19,056 bases of DNA from Bacillota bacterium. GTDB taxonomy: Bacteria; Bacillota; Clostridia; Lachnospirales; Lachnospiraceae. The position numbers and the translations under genes were made by a program. Positions 7,551-15,642 of the stretch are shown one piece after another. The notes under the pieces are model-generated. The model was not told the DNA's origin and ran no database searches. It saw nothing but the letters and a program-made list of their open reading frames with translations. The stretch spans positions 1 through 19,056 of the forward strand of contig JAEYRK010000099.1 in NCBI GenBank assembly GCA_023435645.1. Direction: 5' to 3'. Numbering within the stretch: position 1 is the stretch's first letter; the number at the start of each line of letters is the position of its first letter.

Positions 7551-8633
7551 ATGGAGAAGTTAAGAGTTGGTATCCTGGGGGGTACCGGAATGGTAGGACA
7601 ACGCTTTATATCGTTACTGGAGGACCATCCCTGGTTTGAAGTGGTTGCTGTAGCAGCGAGTCCCAGAAGTGCAGGAAAGACATATGAGGTGGCCGTTGGT
7701 GGCCGTTGGAAGATGACCACACCGATGCCGGAGAAGATAAAGAAGCTGATTGTCATGGACGTAAATGAGGTTGCCGAAGTGGCAAATCGTGTAGACTTCG
7801 TTTTTAGTGCAGTCGATATGACAAAGGATGAGATTAAGGCAATCGAAGAAGCATATGCAAAGACAGGAACCCCCGTCGTTTCCAACAATAGTGCCCACAG
7901 ATGGACTCCGGATGTTCCGATGATCGTACCGGAGCTTAATCCGGAGCATCTGGAGGTAATTGAGGCTCAGAAGAAGCGTCTCGGGACGGACAGGGGATTT
8001 ATCGTTGTTAAGCCAAACTGCTCCATCCAAAGCTATACACCGGCACTTCATGCACTGAAGGAATACGGACCCAAGGTTGTAGTAGCTACTACCTACCAGG
8101 CGATTTCCGGTGCTGGGAAAAACTTCGCTGATTGGCCGGAGATGGTGGATAATGTAATTCCCTACATTGGCGGTGAAGAGGAGAAGAGTGAACAGGAGCC
8201 CTTAAGAATTTGGGGCAGGGTCGAGAACGGACAGATTATAAAGGCAGAAGGACCTGTCATCACTACACAATGTATTCGTGTTCCGGTAACTGACGGACAT
8301 ACAGCTGCTGTATTTGTGAGCTTTGAGAAAAAGCCCACGAAGGAGCAGATGATTAAGGCATGGAATGAATTTAAGGGACTGCCCCAGGAGCTTGATTTAC
8401 CCAGTGCACCGAAGCAGTTTATCAAATACTTTGAGGAGGATAACCGTCCCCAAGCGAAGCTGGACCGCGATTATGAGAACGGCATGGGTGTAACCCTAGG
8501 AAGACTTCGCGAGGATAAGGTGTTTGATTACAGATTCGTTGGACTTTCCCATAATACCGTAAGAGGGGCAGCCGGAGGCGGTGTTCTCACAGCAGAGCTG
8601 TTAAAAGCAAAGGGAATCATCACTAAGAAATAA
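7551..8633 (+). CDS. asd: Aspartate-semialdehyde dehydrogenase, archaeal/fungal type
   Basis: This 360-residue cytosolic enzyme makes aspartate semialdehyde from aspartyl phosphate with NADPH, the branch point to lysine, diaminopimelate, methionine and threonine. The nucleotide-binding GGTGMVG is at residues 10-16. The catalytic Cys is C157 in VVKPNCSIQ, and the general acid/base His is H250 in RVPVTDGHTAAV. Length, the NNSAHRW stretch and the C-terminal HNTVRGAAGGGVLTAELL place it in the archaeal/fungal branch rather than the classic E. coli or Bacillus branch, as known for several Clostridia. A GGAGGAAGG ribosome binding site precedes the ATG. It appears monocistronic, with its own promoter and a terminator 4 bases after the stop. 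Confidence 0.93.
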   Translation: MEKLRVGILGGTGMVGQRFISLLEDHPWFEVVAVAASPRSAGKTYEVAVGGRWKMTTPMPEKIKKLIVMDVNEVAEVANRVDFVFSAVDMTKDEIKAIEEAYAKTGTPVVSNNSAHRWTPDVPMIVPELNPEHLEVIEAQKKRLGTDRGFIVVKPNCSIQSYTPALHALKEYGPKVVVATTYQAISGAGKNFADWPEMVDNVIPYIGGEEEKSEQEPLRIWGRVENGQIIKAEGPVITTQCIRVPVTDGHTAAVFVSFEKKPTKEQMIKAWNEFKGLPQELDLPSAPKQFIKYFEEDNRPQAKLDRDYENGMGVTLGRLREDKVFDYRFVGLSHNTVRGAAGGGVLTAELLKAKGIITKK

Positions 8634-8636
8634 AAG

Positions 8637-8680
8637 AAGAAAAAGAAAAACGGGCCAAAGCCCGTTTTTCTTTTTCTTTC
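8637..8680. terminator. Long bidirectional terminator between asd and the minus-strand gene
   Basis: The perfect stem has a CGGGC core (8651-8655) pairing with GCCCG (8660-8664) around a CAAA loop. It extends outward through a purine-only arm (AAGAAAAAGAAAAA) with its pyrimidine complement, for 19 bp in all. Both strands offer a T-rich 3' side, so it can stop the two converging transcripts. Confidence 0.9.
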
Positions 8681-8682
8681 AT

Positions 8683-8733
8683 GAACCGCTTTAGTCGGTT
8701 CGCGATGCTGTTTTTAAGTCCGCCAAAGCGGAC
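8683..8733. repeat. Two extra hairpins beside the convergent terminator
   Basis: GAACCG (8683-8688) pairs with CGGTTC (8696-8701), and GTCCGC (8718-8723) pairs with GCGGAC (8728-8733) around a CAAA loop identical to that of the main terminator. A short T run (8711-8715) lies between them. They may be back-up terminators or decayed repeat copies. Confidence 0.5.
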
Positions 8734-8758
8734 ACTCTGCCCTAAGGGAAAGTAGAGC

Positions 8759-9463
8759 TTAGCGAAATAGATATCGTATGAATTCCGCAGAATTCTCAGT
8801 ACGTCTTGAATTTCCGATTACGCCAAGGATATAAGGATTATCTGAGGATATTCTCTCATTGTCCTGAAAGAAAGGTGCTTGATCCAGATAGATGCCATAT
8901 ACCTTCTCCTCAGGGTTATCCTCCCTTGCTCCGATATAAAAGTACTCTGACAGCTTACTGTATAAATCAGTCGGAAGAAGATCTGAGAGGGAGTACATAT
9001 AACCGTAATAGGAATAGGACTCAAACTCTGATTTCGGTGCAATGATAATATCCACATCCTGGGCAGCCACATAGGTAACCAGAACCTGTCTCATGCTCAT
9101 TGCATACTCATCGTCTGCTAAGAAGTAAAACTGGGGGTTAATGATAACCTCCTCCCGTTCCGGATCAATCTGCAGATGCTCAGCAAACTGGGCTTCATAC
9201 TCCTCAAGAGCAGCCGGATCGACAGGGTTGTCAATCACAGCAACATAAAGCTGAGTCTCTATCTTCGGTGTTACAATTTCATAGATGACATAGGCAATCA
9301 CAGCGATTCCTATTATGGTGAACAGGGCATGAAGCTTATAGTAATCCCAAAGATAGGATATCCTTTCCTGTAAGGTCATTTCCCTGAGCTTATCCCTCTC
9401 CCTCTGTTCCTTCCTCTGCTGGTAAATCTCCGCACTGTCGTTAAGTCTGGTTTTCTTTGACAT
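8759..9463 (-). CDS. Single-pass membrane protein of unknown function
   Basis: This 234-residue protein has a highly charged cytosolic N-terminus (residues 1-44, rich in Arg, Glu, Gln and Lys), one membrane helix (about 45-64, LHALFTIIGIAVIAYVIYEI) and an outer domain of about 170 residues. The juxtamembrane stretch ERISYLWDYYKLH is of a kind seen in many Lachnospiraceae membrane proteins with extracellular domains. The outer domain (QLYVAVIDNPVD, VDIIIAPKSEFE, LSDLLPTDLYSKL) faintly recalls solute-binding-protein folds, but this is only an impression. An upstream ATG nine codons earlier is possible, yet GGAGGAATC directly precedes the chosen ATG. It has its own promoter and converges on asd. 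No function can be assigned. Confidence 0.8.
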   Translation of the reverse strand: MSKKTRLNDSAEIYQQRKEQRERDKLREMTLQERISYLWDYYKLHALFTIIGIAVIAYVIYEIVTPKIETQLYVAVIDNPVDPAALEEYEAQFAEHLQIDPEREEVIINPQFYFLADDEYAMSMRQVLVTYVAAQDVDIIIAPKSEFESYSYYGYMYSLSDLLPTDLYSKLSEYFYIGAREDNPEEKVYGIYLDQAPFFQDNERISSDNPYILGVIGNSRRTENSAEFIRYLFR

Positions 9464-9842
9464 GATTCCTCCATAACGTGCCTTCAGCATATTATACTGT
9501 AACGAATCTCCGTCTTAAGGGTCGTTATTCATAGTGTATCACAATGGATAAGATAAAAAAAGAAAATTCTTATAAAATAAATATAAAGAAAATCAGTCAA
9601 ATAGCTTCTCGTGAAGGCTATCCATTGTTGCTTAGATTTGTTTGCATAGCATAGAATCTGGTTCGTCATAGAGAGGTTGACACTCGATTTACAGAAATAA
9701 AAAGAGCTGTCACAAGCGGTTATTTGCTCCCTTTCAAGTAACAAGTTTTATCATTCCTCTTGTTTACCTGAAAAGAGAGCCTATCAAACCACTTGTGCCA
9801 GCTAATGATTGAACCTATAAGCGATTGCTTAAGGGGCTAAAA
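9464..9842. other. Intergenic region with no convincing gene
   Basis: These 379 bases lie between two minus-strand genes. Apart from the promoter near 9491-9518, I see an imperfect hairpin at 9601-9621 (ATAGC/GCTAT plus TTC/GAA). Read on the minus strand it is followed by T-rich sequence, so it might be a late terminator for the 9843-11780 gene. Another imperfect inverted repeat lies at about 9738-9767. A 71-codon minus-strand frame here lacks coding character. Confidence 0.5.
9491..9518 (-). promoter_or_regulatory. Promoter of the 8759-9463 gene
   Basis: On the minus strand, a perfect TATAAT (complement of 9491-9496) has TTAAGA (complement of 9513-9518) 16 bases upstream. The leader would be about 20 bases. 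Confidence 0.6.
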
Positions 9843-11780
9843 TCAATAGTAGAAATCAGAGTACATTAAGTTTTCAATTAAGGTATTCAGATCCACACCC
9901 AGTTTGTCAGACAGATCGCTGATGAACTGCTCAAGATTCATGGTTGCTTCATAACCTGAGATATCATAGCTATCAAAGATTACTGCTGAGCCGTCAATTT
10001 TAGGGAATGTAAAGTCCTTCAGGGGCTTTGCACTGACATCCAAGCCTACGATGGAGGTGCCTCCCATTCCTACAGAGAGCTTGCTGTGCTGTACGCCGTC
10101 CACTACATCATATTCAATGCTGAATTCCATTCCCATAAGGAGGATGGAGGATAAGGAAATCTTACCGTAACTATAAACCTGATTGCCCTTGGCCTCAGAA
10201 CGAAGATTCTCGTAATCAATGGTAAAGCTCATGGAGCCCATTGCGAAATCTTCTCCGTAGAGCGTGATCTCTGCTTCGCCTGTATAAGCTTCTTTTTCCT
10301 TACTATGGCCTCCGGTAACCTCAATCAACTTGGTTTTTGAAGAATTCTCAACATAGAACTCGTATTCGCTGTTCTTGCCCTTAGTGGCAATACCATAGCT
10401 TAAAACACCTTCAGAAGCTCCGTCGGAGAATACCTCAATGTTACGGCCGATAATTTTGCCGTCACCATTCACATATACCTCCATTACAATTTCGCCATCC
10501 ATTGAACCGGAGAGACCGTTCTCAAGCTCCATGGAGATCATCTCTAAGCCTTCGACATACTGATCCTCCGAAACTCCAAACATCGGAAGAAGCTTAAGAA
10601 TGAATTTATCCTTCTTTGCTTCCTTAATCACAGCGTTCAGTATATCCTCCAGTGTTTCGTCATCGATGGTTACAGTCAGAAGATTGCATTTCTCAGAGGT
10701 ATCGCCAATCTCTATTAACTCACCCTTAGTGAGTTCAACATTTTTCATGTTGTCAGTGATCAGTTTTACATAACGCTTTGTAAAATCTGCGATTTCCTCC
10801 GGCTTAATATCCTTTAACTGTTCGAATTCAGTACTTAGGCCATAACCGTAGCTATCCACATTGAAATCGCTCATTTCGATTGATTCTCTGATGTAAGCAG
10901 GACTGAGCTCCGGTAAGCGCATCAGAAGCTCTTCCTTAATGGTATCAATGAGTAATTCTACGGTTATAATATCAACATTGTTCAGTCGTAGAAGAACCTG
11001 ATCATAGACCTTTGAGTCCTCTACGGCAATTGTCATGTCGGCACCGATACTATTGAGAGGGATACCGATTGTGCTTTCAAGATCCTCAATGGACATACCA
11101 AGATAGCCTGTCAGCATGGAATTAAGGGTTGCCTTATCATAAGAAAAATCTGCAGTAACCTGATATGCTTTCACATCGCTGGAGCTGTAGTCCTGATAGC
11201 CTTGCAGCATTTTATCGATGGAAGCATTCAAGGTATCCTGTTCAACAGAGGCATAATATTCTGCGGGATTCTTTCCTAAGGATAGAGCACTCATGATCTT
11301 ATCCTTAAATGCAAAGGCTGTTCCTGCGATGCCAAGGACCAGAGCAATCGTAATCAGGGAAGCTACCAGTCTTTTCCGGGATTTCTTCTTGGGCTGCATC
11401 TGAGGCTGTATCTGGGATTGAGGAGCAGGATAGGAACTACTACCCATCTGCTGTTGATATTGCTGATAGAACTGTGCGGGTGTATTCTGCATGGTTGCAT
11501 TTTGCTGACCGGTAAAGGTCTGATTGGGATTTGAAGCCGCATTCTGGGTCTCCCAATAAGTGTTTCCGGTCTCCGGATTTACGGAACCCTGCATTTGAGT
11601 CTGGTTATACGGCTGGCCCGTATAAGGATCAAAATTCTGTCCCTGGTTTTGGTATTGACCCTGAAACTGTCCGGGATTCTGATTTTGAAACTGGTTTGGA
11701 TGCTGCTGTCCGGACATTTGATTGGGATCCTGCGGTGGATTCTGGCCAGAGTTTCCTTGGCTATTGTTCATGTCATTCAT
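9843..11780 (-). CDS. Membrane protein with Gln/Asn-rich N-terminus and large outer domain
   Basis: This 645-residue protein has three parts. Residues 1-130 are low-complexity, with 35 Gln and 19 Asn (about 42 percent) plus many Gly, Pro and Tyr. A basic cluster KKKSRKR (131-137) precedes one membrane helix (about 138-158). Some 485 residues follow outside the membrane, alternating acidic helices and beta-like repeats (for example MTIAVEDSKVYDQ, VTIDDETLEDILNAVIKEAKK, VMEVYVNGDGKIIGRNIEVF). By the positive-inside rule the Gln/Asn-rich part is cytoplasmic. The chosen ATG follows AGGGGGAAATAAC; a start 13 codons earlier has no ribosome binding site. I recall similar proteins in Lachnospiraceae but no characterised function. 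It is transcribed divergently from cellobiose phosphorylase. No enzyme motif is visible. Confidence 0.82.
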   Translation of the reverse strand: MNDMNNSQGNSGQNPPQDPNQMSGQQHPNQFQNQNPGQFQGQYQNQGQNFDPYTGQPYNQTQMQGSVNPETGNTYWETQNAASNPNQTFTGQQNATMQNTPAQFYQQYQQQMGSSSYPAPQSQIQPQMQPKKKSRKRLVASLITIALVLGIAGTAFAFKDKIMSALSLGKNPAEYYASVEQDTLNASIDKMLQGYQDYSSSDVKAYQVTADFSYDKATLNSMLTGYLGMSIEDLESTIGIPLNSIGADMTIAVEDSKVYDQVLLRLNNVDIITVELLIDTIKEELLMRLPELSPAYIRESIEMSDFNVDSYGYGLSTEFEQLKDIKPEEIADFTKRYVKLITDNMKNVELTKGELIEIGDTSEKCNLLTVTIDDETLEDILNAVIKEAKKDKFILKLLPMFGVSEDQYVEGLEMISMELENGLSGSMDGEIVMEVYVNGDGKIIGRNIEVFSDGASEGVLSYGIATKGKNSEYEFYVENSSKTKLIEVTGGHSKEKEAYTGEAEITLYGEDFAMGSMSFTIDYENLRSEAKGNQVYSYGKISLSSILLMGMEFSIEYDVVDGVQHSKLSVGMGGTSIVGLDVSAKPLKDFTFPKIDGSAVIFDSYDISGYEATMNLEQFISDLSDKLGVDLNTLIENLMYSDFYY

Positions 11781-11964
11781 GTTATTTCCCCCTATCTGCT
11801 GAAACAAAGTGTAAATCATATCTCATGAAAAAAACTGACCTGCCAAAGAATCAGAACCTTGAAATACCTGAGTTATCAACACTCAGGAACCCTAAGATCC
11901 ATGATATCTCCTCGCTTAAGATGATAGGCATGCCAGTCGTTATCACCAATAAAATTCTACCCAT

Positions 11965-11993
11965 AGTATATTTAAATTTTTTATAAATGTCAA
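11965..11993 (-). promoter_or_regulatory. Sigma-A promoter of the Gln/Asn-rich membrane protein gene
   Basis: On the minus strand, TTGACA (complement of 11988-11993) and TATACT (complement of 11965-11970) are 17 bases apart, close to ideal. Transcription would start near 11958, giving a leader of about 178 bases. Confidence 0.8.
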
Positions 11994-12052
11994 CAGAAAG
12001 TCGGGGTTCTACCGTATTTTCTAACTTTTTTAAGCATTCCTTAATAATTTGT

Positions 12053-12081
12053 TTGCGCTTATCCTGCGGACAATATATAAT
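12053..12081 (+). promoter_or_regulatory. Sigma-A promoter of cellobiose phosphorylase
   Basis: TTGCGC (12053-12058) and a perfect TATAAT (12076-12081) are 17 bases apart. Transcription would start near 12088, 34 bases before the ATG. No obvious operator palindrome or cre-like site overlaps it. Confidence 0.78.
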
Positions 12082-12121
12082 GGAAATGTTGGAGAGTATT
12101 TATAATTAAGGAGGTTTTTTC

Positions 12122-14560
12122 ATGCAATACGGCTATTTTGATGACTTTAAGAAGGAGTATGTGATCACAACTCCGAAGACACCGTATCCTTGGATTAACT
12201 ATTTAGGTTCCCAGGAGTATTTTTCATTAATATCCAATACTGCCGGGGGCTATAGTTTTTATAAGGATGCAAAGCTCCGAAGAATCACCCGCTTCAGGTA
12301 TAATAATGTTCCCCTCGATTTAGGTGGCGGACGTTATTATTATGTCAATGACGGTGGGGATGTCTGGTCACCGGGATGGGCTCCGGCGAAGAAGGAGCTG
12401 GACCGTTACGAATGCAGACATGGTATGGGTTATACGAAAATTTCCGGGGAGCGGGGAGGCGTATCGACCGATATCACATTTTTCGTTCCGATGAATACAA
12501 ATGCCGAAGTACACAGAGTAATTGTGAAGAACACCTCCCAAGGTAAGAAGCAGGTCAAGCTGTTCTCCTTCGTGGAATGGTGTCTATGGAATGCTCTGGA
12601 TGATATGACGAATTTCCAGAGAAATTACAACACCGGTGAGGTGGAAGTAAAGGGCTCTGTGATCTATCACAAGACCGAATATAAGGAGAGACGGAACCAT
12701 TATTCGTTCTTCTCTGTAAATGCCCCGGTGGAGGGCTTTGATTCAGACCGGGAAAGCTTTATGGGCACCTACAACGGCTTTGAAAATCCCCAGGCGGTAT
12801 ATGCAGGCAAAGCGAATAATTCAATCGCAGACGGCTGGCATCCGATTGCCTCCCACTGTTTGAATGTGGAGCTGCAGCCGGGAGAGTCAAGAGAATATAT
12901 CTTCCTGCTAGGCTATATTGAGAATGCAGAGGAAGAGAAGTGGGAAAGTAAAAACATTATTAATAAGAAGAAAGCAGAGGACATGATTGCAGCCTTCTCC
13001 ACGACAGAAGCAGTGGATCGTGCCTTTGAAGAGCTTGCCCAGTATTGGGATAAGCTTCTGTCGAAATATACAATCAGCTCTCCGGAAGAGAAGCTGAACC
13101 GTATGGTAAATATTTGGAACCAATATCAGTGTATGGTTACCTTTAATCTATCCAGAAGCGCCTCCTATTTTGAATCAGGGATCGGCAGAGGCATGGGCTT
13201 CCGTGATTCCAATCAGGATCTTCTGGGCTTTGTCCATCAGATTCCGGACCGTGCCAGGGAGAGGATTATAGATCTTGCATCTACCCAGCTACAGGATGGC
13301 GGTGCCTATCATCAGTACCAGCCGCTTACCAAGAAGGGCAATGATGAGATCGGTGGTAACTTTAATGATGATCCGCTTTGGTTAATTCTTGCAGTAGTGG
13401 CATATATTAAGGAAACCGGAGATTATTCAATCCTGGAAGTCATGACGCCCTTTGATAATGATGAATCCACCAGTACCCCCTTGCTGGATCATTTAAAGCG
13501 TTCCTTCGACCATGTAATCAACAACCTCGGACCTCATGGACTTCCGTTGATTGGCCGTGCGGATTGGAACGACTGCTTGAATCTTAACTGCTTCTCCACA
13601 GAGCCGGGAGAATCCTTCCAGACAAGCACCAGTAAGGACGGTAAGGTGGCAGAATCCGTGTTTATCGCAGGCATGTTCTGCTATATCGGGGATGAGTATG
13701 TCCAGCTTCTGAACAAGATTGGCAAGACCGAGGAGGCACAGCGCGCGGATAAAGAAGTAAAGAAGATGCGGGAAACCGTAATGGAGCATGGCTGGGACGG
13801 CAGCTGGTTTATCAGGGCTTATGATGACTTTGGCAGAAAGATAGGCAGCGATGAGAATGAGGAGGGCAAGATCTTCATTGAATCTCAAGGCATGTGTATT
13901 ATGGGCAGCTGCGGTGTAGAGGATGGCAGAGCACTACAGGCCTTGGATGCCGTAGATGAGCGCCTTGCTACCAAATACGGATTGGTGCTTCAAAATCCTG
14001 CCTTTACAAAATATTATGTGGAGTACGGTGAAATCTCCACTTATCCTGCTGGCTATAAGGAAAATGCAGGTATCTTCTGCCATAACAATGCATGGATTAT
14101 GGCGGCGGAAGCACTGGTGGGCAGAGGAGATAAGGCCTTTGATTATTATACAAGAATTGCCCCTGCTTATACGGAGGAATATTCTGAGATCCATCGTATG
14201 GAACCCTATGTCTATTCCCAGATGGTGGCCGGTAAGGATGCTAGACGGTTTGGAGAGGCGAAGAACTCCTGGCTGACCGGTACCGCTTCCTGGAATTTCG
14301 TAGCAATCTCCCAGTATATCCTTGGGATAAAGCCGGAGTATGACGGCTTAAGAGTTGATCCCTCCATTCCGAAGGGATGGGAGGGCTATACAATTACCAG
14401 GGAATTCCGCGGTGATATCTATCGGATCACGGTTAAGAATCCGAAGCATGTATCCTCCGGTGTTGTGAAGCTTACCGTGGACGGTAAGGAAGTAGGGGGA
14501 AATATCCTCCCGCTGTTTGGAGATAAGAAGCTTCATGAAGCCGAGGTCATATTAGGCTAG
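12122..14560 (+). CDS. Cellobiose phosphorylase (GH94)
   Basis: This 812-residue cytosolic enzyme splits cellobiose with phosphate into glucose 1-phosphate and glucose, saving ATP in cellulose-degrading anaerobes. The N-terminal beta-sandwich (about 1-300) starts with the family-typical YGYFDDFKKEYVITTPKTP. The (alpha/alpha)6 barrel follows, with RGMGFRDSNQDLLG and then GRADWNDCLN. The DWND motif at residues 481-484 holds the general-acid Asp of GH94. The EYSEIHRMEPYVYSQ and GTASWNF stretches near the C-terminus line the active site. Full length matches cellobiose phosphorylases (about 800-820) rather than the longer cellodextrin enzymes (about 980). AAGGAGG lies 8 bases before the ATG. It is a single-gene unit with promoter and terminator; no transporter or beta-glucosidase is adjacent. 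Confidence 0.94.
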   Translation: MQYGYFDDFKKEYVITTPKTPYPWINYLGSQEYFSLISNTAGGYSFYKDAKLRRITRFRYNNVPLDLGGGRYYYVNDGGDVWSPGWAPAKKELDRYECRHGMGYTKISGERGGVSTDITFFVPMNTNAEVHRVIVKNTSQGKKQVKLFSFVEWCLWNALDDMTNFQRNYNTGEVEVKGSVIYHKTEYKERRNHYSFFSVNAPVEGFDSDRESFMGTYNGFENPQAVYAGKANNSIADGWHPIASHCLNVELQPGESREYIFLLGYIENAEEEKWESKNIINKKKAEDMIAAFSTTEAVDRAFEELAQYWDKLLSKYTISSPEEKLNRMVNIWNQYQCMVTFNLSRSASYFESGIGRGMGFRDSNQDLLGFVHQIPDRARERIIDLASTQLQDGGAYHQYQPLTKKGNDEIGGNFNDDPLWLILAVVAYIKETGDYSILEVMTPFDNDESTSTPLLDHLKRSFDHVINNLGPHGLPLIGRADWNDCLNLNCFSTEPGESFQTSTSKDGKVAESVFIAGMFCYIGDEYVQLLNKIGKTEEAQRADKEVKKMRETVMEHGWDGSWFIRAYDDFGRKIGSDENEEGKIFIESQGMCIMGSCGVEDGRALQALDAVDERLATKYGLVLQNPAFTKYYVEYGEISTYPAGYKENAGIFCHNNAWIMAAEALVGRGDKAFDYYTRIAPAYTEEYSEIHRMEPYVYSQMVAGKDARRFGEAKNSWLTGTASWNFVAISQYILGIKPEYDGLRVDPSIPKGWEGYTITREFRGDIYRITVKNPKHVSSGVVKLTVDGKEVGGNILPLFGDKKLHEAEVILG

Positions 14561-14573
14561 ATCAAATGATAAT

Positions 14574-14640
14574 GGGGTGCTGTAACATCCGGCAGCAGGA
14601 CAATACGGTCTCTGATTGCGGCTTGTTCCGGCACCCCTTC
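14574..14640 (+). terminator. Terminator after cellobiose phosphorylase
   Basis: GGGGTGC (14574-14580) pairs perfectly with GCACCCC (14631-14637), followed by a pyrimidine-rich tail (TTCCTTTAT). About 50 bases with internal pairing potential lie within the stem. The T run is interrupted, so efficiency is uncertain. Confidence 0.65.
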
Positions 14641-14752
14641 CTTTATAGATGCGAAATAGCTACTTCATGGATGATAGAACAATCTTAACAAACGAATGCA
14701 TCCGATGGACACGCCTGCATGCCGAGGCAAGGACTATTTATAGCATGGGGTT

Positions 14753-14781
14753 TTGCAATTTACGAAAAGAATTGGTATATA
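14753..14781 (+). promoter_or_regulatory. Promoter of the CPBP protease gene
   Basis: TTGCAA (14753-14758) and TATATA (14776-14781) are 17 bases apart. Transcription starting near 14788 would leave only about a dozen bases before the GTG, including the GGTGAT ribosome binding site, so the leader would be very short. Confidence 0.6.
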
Positions 14782-14800
14782 AAAGGAATGGTGATATGAA

Positions 14801-15598
14801 GTGAGGATTGAAAGGAATAGATTCATCGGACTGATCAGCGGGATACTTCCCTTTTTTGCGGCGATGCTGCTACAGTATTCCTTGATGGTTTTATTGGAGA
14901 TTGGCTTCAGGGGAACCTACGGCTTACACGGGCAGGACACGATACCGTCTTATACTTTGGGGGTAATCGCAGTCTTCCTTTGTGGGTTGTTCTTTTTCTT
15001 CTTTTATAGAGATACCGTTCGTTACCATAAGCTTACTATACCCAGACAGGTGTTTCGGGTCAAAAGCATCCTGCTGTTGATCTGCCTAGGGGTAGCAGTA
15101 CAGTTTGCAATCTCCGGGATGATGAGCCTTCTGCAGAGCTTACTTCATCAGCTGTTCCGGGATTACCAAGAGGTAATCGATTCAATTCTTGGTCATAATC
15201 CTCTTGTGGTATTTCTATATGTTATAATCATAGCACCCATTACGGAGGAGCTGATTTTCCGAGGGGTTATGCTGGCGAAGCTGAAGGAAGCGATCCCTTT
15301 TTATGGGGCCAACCTGATTCAAGCGGCCACCTTCGGCATTTATCATTGGAATATAATCCAGGGCATCTATGCCTTTGGAATAGGTCTCTTATTCGGTTAT
15401 ATTACCCAACGATTTCGGTCTTTGACAGCCGCTGTAATCCTTCATATGGCTGTCAACGGGGCTGCCTTTCTGGTAGTATTGCTTCCAAAAAATAGACTAT
15501 TGTTGCTTCTCTCAACTCTTGGTGGTGTGCTTGCTCTGGTGGTCATCCTGTATGGAATCCTCCGGAGGACGGAAAAGAGTAGTGATAATGTATCATAA
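14801..15598 (+). CDS. CPBP-family intramembrane metalloprotease
   Basis: This 265-residue polytopic protein has about seven hydrophobic segments. The Abi/CAAX-protease motifs are intact: EELIFR with E149, E150 and R154; FGIYHW with the metal-ligand H182; and ILHMAVN with H215. Family members cleave substrates within the membrane or process peptides such as bacteriocins and their immunity partners; the substrate here is unknown and no peptide gene is adjacent. The start is GTG. It is supported by GGTGAT (14790-14795), a perfect match to the 3' end of 16S rRNA, five bases upstream; nearby ATGs run into stops. The gene has its own promoter. A weak hairpin (TGATA/TATCA, 15583-15595) followed by T-rich sequence overlaps its end. 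Confidence 0.88.
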   Translation: MRIERNRFIGLISGILPFFAAMLLQYSLMVLLEIGFRGTYGLHGQDTIPSYTLGVIAVFLCGLFFFFFYRDTVRYHKLTIPRQVFRVKSILLLICLGVAVQFAISGMMSLLQSLLHQLFRDYQEVIDSILGHNPLVVFLYVIIIAPITEELIFRGVMLAKLKEAIPFYGANLIQAATFGIYHWNIIQGIYAFGIGLLFGYITQRFRSLTAAVILHMAVNGAAFLVVLLPKNRLLLLLSTLGGVLALVVILYGILRRTEKSSDNVS

Positions 15599-15607
15599 TA
15601 TTTTTTC

Positions 15608-15636
15608 TTGCTTTTTTATAAAGCATTCGATATGAT
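15608..15636 (+). promoter_or_regulatory. Promoter of the ECF S-component leader
   Basis: TTGCTT (15608-15613) and TATGAT (15631-15636) are 17 bases apart. The -10 overlaps an inverted repeat ATGAT-AAT-ATCAT (15632-15644), which could be a repressor site or chance. A start near 15643 gives a leader of about 357 bases. Confidence 0.55.
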
Positions 15637-15642
15637 AATATC

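Larger units (their letters stand above)
11781..12121. other. Divergent intergenic region with a 178-base minus-strand leader
   Basis: The region holds two opposed promoters (11965-11993 minus, 12053-12081 plus) whose -35 boxes are 59 bases apart. The minus-strand leader contains a perfect 6-bp hairpin, CCTGAG (11867-11872) with CTCAGG (11882-11887). A weak stem is followed, on the minus strand, by a run of seven T (complement of about 11830-11836). I do not recognise a riboswitch class in the leader. Confidence 0.5.

Noticed and set aside
7690..7709. Tandem 10-base repeat TGGCCGTTGG in asd
   Set aside because: It encodes the ordinary VAVGGRW stretch of the protein and keeps the frame; probably chance codon use.
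9529..9744. 71-codon minus-strand frame in the 9464-9842 gap
   Set aside because: Composition is not protein-like (many Cys, Phe and Tyr in an A/T-rich stretch) and it has no convincing ribosome binding site or recognisable motif.
11531..11986. 151-codon plus-strand frame opposite the Gln/Asn-rich N-terminus
   Set aside because: It is the antisense reading of a low-complexity coding stretch, lacks stops for that reason, and runs over the minus-strand promoter. No family resemblance.
14801..15598. CPBP protease as bacteriocin immunity or maturation
   Set aside because: No small precursor peptide, transporter or regulator lies next to it; the family is too broad to support that role.
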